DNA of 64,000 nucleotides from JBFXAF01 sp050184585 (GTDB taxonomy: Bacteria; Pseudomonadota; Alphaproteobacteria; Rhizobiales; Rhizobiaceae), in the NCBI GenBank assembly GCA_050184585.1, contig JBFXAF010000001.1, positions 124,001 to 188,000 on the forward strand, read 5' to 3'. Below are positions 59,869 through 64,000 of the stretch, piece after piece. The notes beneath the pieces are model-generated. The model was not told the DNA's origin, made no database searches, and saw only the letters and a program-made list of their open reading frames with translations. The position numbers were made by a program, and so were the translations under genes. Each line of letters begins with the position of its first letter. Positions within the stretch are counted from its first letter, which is position 1.

Positions 59869-61446
59869 ATGGAAGACAATCTGGCGGTCGAACGCGAGAC
59901 GCCGGGCGGCGGACGGCGAGGACGTGGAGCAAGTGGCGGCGCCGCCGCGCGACGTGCGGCGCGATCGGGCAGCGGACCGGGCACCCAGCTTACCTACATC
60001 AGGCGGCAGATCCCGATCTACGAGGTGCTCGGCGAGGAGGGGCTGACCCTCATCGAGACCAACGCCGACACGGTGCTCGAAGAGATCGGCATCATCTTCC
60101 GCGACGATCCGGAAGCCTTGAAGATGTGGAAGGACGCAGGCGCGGACGTGAAGGGCGACCGGGTGCATTTCCCGCGCGGCCTGCCGCGCTCGATCCTGAA
60201 GACGGCGCCCTCGACGTACACGCAGCATGCGCGAAACCCGGAACGGTCGGTGCAGATCGGCGGCGACGCCACGGTCTTCGCGCCGGTCTACGGGCCGCCC
60301 TTCGTGCGCGACCTCGATGGCAACCGCCGCTATGCGACGATCGAGGATTTCCGCAACTTCGTGAAGCTCGCCTACATGGCGCCGTCGATCCACCACTCGG
60401 GCGGCACGGTGTGCGAACCGGTCGACGTGCCGGTGAACAAGCGCCACCTCGACATGGTCTATTCGCACATCAAATATTCGGACAAGCCCTTCATGGGTTC
60501 GGTCACCGCGCCCGAACGGGCCGAGGACACGGTGGCGATGGCCAAGCTCGTGTTCGGCGACGACTTCGTCGAGAACAACACGGTGCTCACCTCGCTGATC
60601 AACGCCAACTCGCCCATGGTGTTCGACGACACGATGCTTGGCGCGCTCAAGGTCTACGCCCGCCACAACCAGGCCTGCATCGTGACGCCGTTCATTCTCG
60701 CCGGAGCCATGAGCCCGGTGACGGTCGCCGGCACGCTGACGCAGGTTCTGGCCGAGGTGTTGGCCGGCGCGGCGGTGACGCAGCTCGTCAGGCCGGGCGC
60801 GCCGGTGCTGTTCGGCACCTTCGCCTCGTCGATCTCGATGCAGTCGGGCGCGCCGACCTTCGGCACGCCGGAACCGTCGCTGGTCTCCTACGGCGCGGCG
60901 CAGCTCGCCCGCCGCCTCGGCCTGCCGTTCCGCACCGGCGGCTCGCTCTGCGCCTCAAAGATTCCCGATGCTCAGGCGGCCTACGAGAGCGCCAACACGC
61001 TGAACTCGACGCTGCTCGCCGGCACCAACTTCGTGCTGCATTCGGCCGGCTGGCTCGAGGGCGGCCTCGCCTCCTGCTACGAGAAGTTCATGATGGACGT
61101 CGACCAGCTCGGCATGGCGCAGAAACTCGCCGCCGGCGTCGACCTCTCCGAGAACGGCCAGGCGATGGACGCGATCCGCCAGGTCGGGCCGGGCAGCCAC
61201 TATCTGGGATGCGACCACACGCAGGCCAATTTCCAGACCGCCTTCTACCGTTCGTCCATCGCGGACAACAATTCCTTCGAGCAGTGGCAGGCCGAAGGCG
61301 AGAAGGCCGCGCACCAGCGCGCCAACGAACTGGCGCGGCGCTGGCTGGAGAGCTACGAGGCGCCGTTCCTCGATCCTGGCATCGACGAGGCGCTGCAGGC
61401 CTTCATCCGCCAGAAGAAGGAGTCGATGCCGGACGCCTTCACTTGA
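59869..61446 (+). CDS. MttB-superfamily (trimethylamine methyltransferase-like) enzyme, non-pyrrolysine
   Basis: Probably methylates a corrinoid protein from a methylated amine. The protein has 525 residues. An Arg/Gly/Ala-rich tail (about 10-38) is followed by the MttB barrel: LTLIETNADTVLEEIGI, VNKRHLDMVYSHIKYSDKPFMG, LINANSPMVFDDTML and PDAQAAYESANTLNSTLLAGTNFVLHSAGWLEGG. No in-frame TAG occurs, so it lacks pyrrolysine, like the glycine betaine (MtgB) branch that uses quaternary amines. Its substrate cannot be told from sequence. Confidence 0.92.
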   Translation: MEDNLAVERETPGGGRRGRGASGGAAARRAARSGSGPGTQLTYIRRQIPIYEVLGEEGLTLIETNADTVLEEIGIIFRDDPEALKMWKDAGADVKGDRVHFPRGLPRSILKTAPSTYTQHARNPERSVQIGGDATVFAPVYGPPFVRDLDGNRRYATIEDFRNFVKLAYMAPSIHHSGGTVCEPVDVPVNKRHLDMVYSHIKYSDKPFMGSVTAPERAEDTVAMAKLVFGDDFVENNTVLTSLINANSPMVFDDTMLGALKVYARHNQACIVTPFILAGAMSPVTVAGTLTQVLAEVLAGAAVTQLVRPGAPVLFGTFASSISMQSGAPTFGTPEPSLVSYGAAQLARRLGLPFRTGGSLCASKIPDAQAAYESANTLNSTLLAGTNFVLHSAGWLEGGLASCYEKFMMDVDQLGMAQKLAAGVDLSENGQAMDAIRQVGPGSHYLGCDHTQANFQTAFYRSSIADNNSFEQWQAEGEKAAHQRANELARRWLESYEAPFLDPGIDEALQAFIRQKKESMPDAFT

Positions 61447-61450
61447 AGGG

Positions 61451-61470
61451 AGCCCGATACAGGCCGGGCT
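61451..61470 (+). terminator. short hairpin after the MttB-like gene
   Basis: AGCCCG (61451-61456) pairs with CGGGCT (61465-61470), 8 nt apart, just after the stop and followed by an A-rich step rather than U's. A weak terminator candidate between convergent genes. Confidence 0.3.
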
Positions 61471-61549
61471 AAAGTGGCCAACATCATCCACAAGGAAGTC
61501 TGGCGCAGCGCGTTCCGCGAGCCGGACAGACGATGATCGGGTCGGCCGC

Positions 61550-62533
61550 TCAGTACCCTCCCACGATCGGCAATATCTCGCCGGTGATGTAGGAGGACAT
61601 CTGCGGCGAGGCGAGGAAGACGTAGGCAGGCGCGATCTCCTCGGGCTGCGCGGGACGCTTCATCGGCGTCTTCGCGCCAAACGTCGAGACGTCCTTTGCT
61701 TCCTTCTCGGACGGGTTGAGCGGCGTCCACACCGGGCCGGGCGCGACGCAGTTGACGCGGATGCCCTTGCCGACGAGGCTGCCGGACAGCGCGCGGGTGA
61801 AGGCGTGGATGCCGCCCTTGGTCATCGAATAGTCGACGAGTTCCCTGGAACCCTCGATGCCGGTCACCGAGCCGGTGTTGATGATCGCCGAGCCGGGCTT
61901 CATGTGCGGAACGGCGGCCTTGGCCATGAAGAAGTAGCCGTAGAGATTGGTCTTGAGCGTGGTGTCGAAATGCTCGTCGCTCAGGTCTTCGAACTCGGAA
62001 GAATGGATCTGGAAGGCCGCGTTGTTGACGAGGATGTCGAGGCGTCCGAAGGCGTCCACCGTCTTCTCCACGGCCTTGCGGCAATAGGTCTTGTCGGCGA
62101 CGTCGCCCGGCAGAAGGATCGCCTTGCGACCCTCGGCTTGAACCGCCTTCGCGGTGACTTCGGCGTCGCGGTCCTCGGTGAGATAGGAAATCGCCACGTC
62201 CGCGCCCTCGCGGGCGAACAGCACGGCCACCGCGCGGCCGATGCCGGAATCGCCGCCGGTGATCAGCGCCGTCATGCCCTCGAGCTTGCCGGACCCTTTC
62301 CAGAAAGGCGCGTCGTAGAGGGGAGCAGGGTCGATCCGGTGCTCGTGTCCGGGCTTCGGGTGATGCTGCCTGGGGAAGGGCGGCTCGGGATATCTCCGCG
62401 CGCCGGCCTGCATGGCTGACTCGCTCGTCCTCTCCGGCTTCGCGCGGTCCTTGGCGTCGACCTCCCTCTGGATCTTGCGCTGCCTGTTCGCCGCCTTGGC
62501 TGCCTGTCCGGCCATGTCGCTCGTCTCCGTCAT
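61550..62533 (-). CDS. short-chain dehydrogenase/reductase, YghA-like
   Basis: A 327-residue NAD(P)-dependent oxidoreductase. A basic N-terminal extension (about 1-85, rich in Lys, Arg and Pro) precedes the Rossmann fold TGGDSGIGRAV (about 91-101), NNAA, the catalytic Ser in GSVTG, and YSMTKGG. The extended YghA/general stress protein 39 group fits. It converges with the MttB-like gene. Confidence 0.9.
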   Translation of the reverse strand: MTETSDMAGQAAKAANRQRKIQREVDAKDRAKPERTSESAMQAGARRYPEPPFPRQHHPKPGHEHRIDPAPLYDAPFWKGSGKLEGMTALITGGDSGIGRAVAVLFAREGADVAISYLTEDRDAEVTAKAVQAEGRKAILLPGDVADKTYCRKAVEKTVDAFGRLDILVNNAAFQIHSSEFEDLSDEHFDTTLKTNLYGYFFMAKAAVPHMKPGSAIINTGSVTGIEGSRELVDYSMTKGGIHAFTRALSGSLVGKGIRVNCVAPGPVWTPLNPSEKEAKDVSTFGAKTPMKRPAQPEEIAPAYVFLASPQMSSYITGEILPIVGGY

Positions 62534-62650
62534 TCCGCGTGCGCCTCAACGCGCGGCGAGCGGAAAGGTTGGCGTCGGGCCGCGAAAAGCCGTGGCGCTT
62601 GCGGTCGGGGTCCCCGGGGTGCGAAACAGGCGAGAGGCGAAGGAGGCGCG

Positions 62651-63391
62651 ATGACGATGCAGGCGATGTCGATCCAGACGACTGACGGCGTCGCTCCGGC
62701 GCGGTTCTTCCCTTCGCGTGGGCGGGCCACCGGCGCGGGCGTCATCGTCTACATGGACGCCTTCGGTCCCCGACCGGGCCTCGACACGATGGGCGAGCGG
62801 CTGGCTGGGCTCGGCTATGCGGTGCTGATCCCCGATCTCTTCTACCGCTTCGGCGCCTACGGGCCGCTCTACGCCCTGACCGCCTTCGGCAACGAGGAGA
62901 CCAGGGCCAAGATCATGGGCATGATGGGCGGCACGCCGCACGCGATGACCCGTGCCGACACCGGCGCCTTCCTCGATGCGCTCGTGGCCGCGGGCGTGAC
63001 GGGGCCGATCGGCGCCGTCGGCTATTGCATGGGCGGCGGGCGGGCGATCCATGCCGCAGCCGCGTATCCCGATCGCATCGCCGCCGCCGCCAGCTTCCAT
63101 GGCGGCAATCTCGCCACCGACGCGGCCGACAGCCCGCACACGGTCGCGGCGACCATCAAGGGCCGCGTCTATGTGGGCGTCGCCGGCGTCGACAGGTCGT
63201 TCCCGCCCGAACAGTCGGCGAGACTGGCGCAGGCGCTTCGCGAGGCCGAGGTCGACCACACGATCGAGAACTATGTCGGCAAGCAGCACGGCTGGTGCGT
63301 CCCCGACCATTCGGTCTTCGACCATGACGGCGCCGAGCGGCACTGGACGCGGCTGGAGACGCTCTTCGGCGAGACGCTCGGCCGCGCATGA
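62651..63391 (+). CDS. dienelactone hydrolase-family protein
   Basis: A 246-residue alpha/beta hydrolase. The Cys nucleophile is Cys126 in GYCMGGG and the His is His213 in KQHGW. Family enzymes open lactone rings in aromatic catabolism, but many have other substrates. The stop overlaps the next start (ATGA), so both are co-translated. Confidence 0.9.
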   Translation: MTMQAMSIQTTDGVAPARFFPSRGRATGAGVIVYMDAFGPRPGLDTMGERLAGLGYAVLIPDLFYRFGAYGPLYALTAFGNEETRAKIMGMMGGTPHAMTRADTGAFLDALVAAGVTGPIGAVGYCMGGGRAIHAAAAYPDRIAAAASFHGGNLATDAADSPHTVAATIKGRVYVGVAGVDRSFPPEQSARLAQALREAEVDHTIENYVGKQHGWCVPDHSVFDHDGAERHWTRLETLFGETLGRA

Positions 63392-64000
63392 TGCCCGATG
63401 TCGACGCGCTGGCTGCCGCGCTGGCGCCGTCCGGTCTGGTCCTGCGCGGCGGCATCCGCTTCGAGGCGGGCGACGACGCGCCGCCCGGACCGTCGGGCCG
63501 GCCATCCGTTGCGGCAATGCTCGTCGGCAATGCCGGCGCGGCGCATTGGCCCGGCTTCCGCGCATGGCTCGACCGGCAGCCGGACGCGCTCACCGATCCG
63601 CTCGACAGATGGACGGCCGAGATGGTCGAGCCGGTCGCCGCGCGTTTCGGCGCGCACGGGGTCTATCCGTTCGAGAAGCCCTACCATCCGTTCCAGGCAT
63701 GGGCGCGTCGCGCGGAGGGGCTGAGACCGTCGCCACTCGGCATTCTGATGCACCCCCGCTACGGGCTGTGGCACGCCTATCGGGCGGCTCTGCTCTTCGA
63801 CGTCGAGATTGCGGACCAGGTCGCTGCCGCCCCGATTCACCTTTGCGATCTATGCGTCGGAAGACCCTGCCTGAAACCTTGCCCGGTCGGCGCTCATTCC
63901 GAAACCGGCTTCGACTACGCGTCGTGTCTGACGCATGTCGGATTGGATCAGGGTATCAGGTGTCGTGAGGACGGCTGTCTCGACCGCAACGCCTGCCCCT
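63388..64000 (+). CDS. iron-sulfur cluster protein, 3' partial
   Basis: The frame runs open from the ATG at 63388 to the window end, giving 204 residues so far. The N-terminal half has no motif I know. The last about 60 residues carry two Cys clusters, CDLCVGRPCLKPCPVGA and CREDGCLDRNACP, resembling 4Fe-4S ferredoxin-type sites. The CxxCxxxxCxxxCP order suggests one full cluster. It overlaps the hydrolase gene by four bases. Function unknown. Confidence 0.7.
   Translation, partial: MMPDVDALAAALAPSGLVLRGGIRFEAGDDAPPGPSGRPSVAAMLVGNAGAAHWPGFRAWLDRQPDALTDPLDRWTAEMVEPVAARFGAHGVYPFEKPYHPFQAWARRAEGLRPSPLGILMHPRYGLWHAYRAALLFDVEIADQVAAAPIHLCDLCVGRPCLKPCPVGAHSETGFDYASCLTHVGLDQGIRCREDGCLDRNACP

Noticed and set aside
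59869..61446. Pyrrolysine-containing trimethylamine methyltransferase
   Set aside because: The frame has no internal TAG, and no pylBCD or pylS/T genes are visible, so it belongs with the non-Pyl members.

Overview
The window is a 64 kb piece of a GC-rich chromosome (roughly 65% by eye). It most likely comes from an alphaproteobacterium of the order Hyphomicrobiales (Rhizobiales), near Mesorhizobium and other Phyllobacteriaceae. This rests on gene content: a giant repeat-rich Growth Pole Ring-like protein, CckA, a DksA with most zinc cysteines missing, BA14K-like and DUF1127 proteins, ExoD, an adenosylcobalamin-dependent ribonucleotide reductase (NrdJ), a thioredoxin-reductase-like ferredoxin-NADP reductase, and rhizobial-style palindromic intergenic repeats. 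The genes look chromosomal. I found no rRNA, tRNA, CRISPR array, prophage or complete insertion sequence.

Layout. 1-4 kb: the tail of an Mla/MCE lipid-transport operon (mlaE, mlaF, mlaD, auxiliary lipoprotein). 4-9.8 kb: one 1,896-residue coiled-coil membrane protein with two families of internal repeats. 10-14.4 kb: an orphan Hpt protein, a [2Fe-2S] ferredoxin and its reductase, a DUF922 protein, and folP-folB-folK. 14.4-20.1 kb, minus strand: a Kef-type K+/H+ antiporter, a secreted protein, and sixA-ycjX-ycjF. 20.4-24.8 kb: dksA, a MAPEG protein, a FliO-like protein and the cell-cycle kinase cckA. 25-31 kb: a complete urea transporter operon urtABCDE behind a textbook sigma-54 promoter, with strong hairpins between urtA/urtB and urtD/urtE. 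31-42 kb: mixed genes (PAP2, GGDEF-EAL, cysteine-desulfurase-like, TMEM175, GH25 lysozyme, YghU-type GST, YdeI, BA14K-like) with paired inverted repeats in the gaps. 42.5-47 kb: a low-GC DUF5677-type gene overlapping the 3' end of nrdJ, and NrdR-box-like sites upstream of nrdJ. 47.7-50.3 kb: a molybdopterin oxidoreductase with its flavin reductase, an esterase and a DUF1127 protein.

50.4-61.4 kb is the most interesting region: a corrinoid-dependent methyl-transfer module. It contains a non-pyrrolysine MttB-superfamily methyltransferase and, divergent from it, its corrinoid protein. It also has a methyltetrahydrofolate:corrinoid methyltransferase of the DHPS fold, a MetF-type methylene-THF reductase, a cysteine-rich MetV-like partner, an ASKHA/[2Fe-2S] corrinoid reactivase, and two small proteins of unknown role (a 'virulence factor'-family protein and a DUF1638 protein). 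Read together, a methyl group from an unknown methylated (probably quaternary) amine would pass to Co(I), then to THF, and then be oxidised. This chemistry is best known from anaerobes, but here it sits in an apparently aerobic bacterium. Two strong palindromes in its intergenic gaps look like operators. 61.5-64 kb: a short-chain dehydrogenase, a dienelactone hydrolase, and the start of an Fe-S protein cut by the window end.
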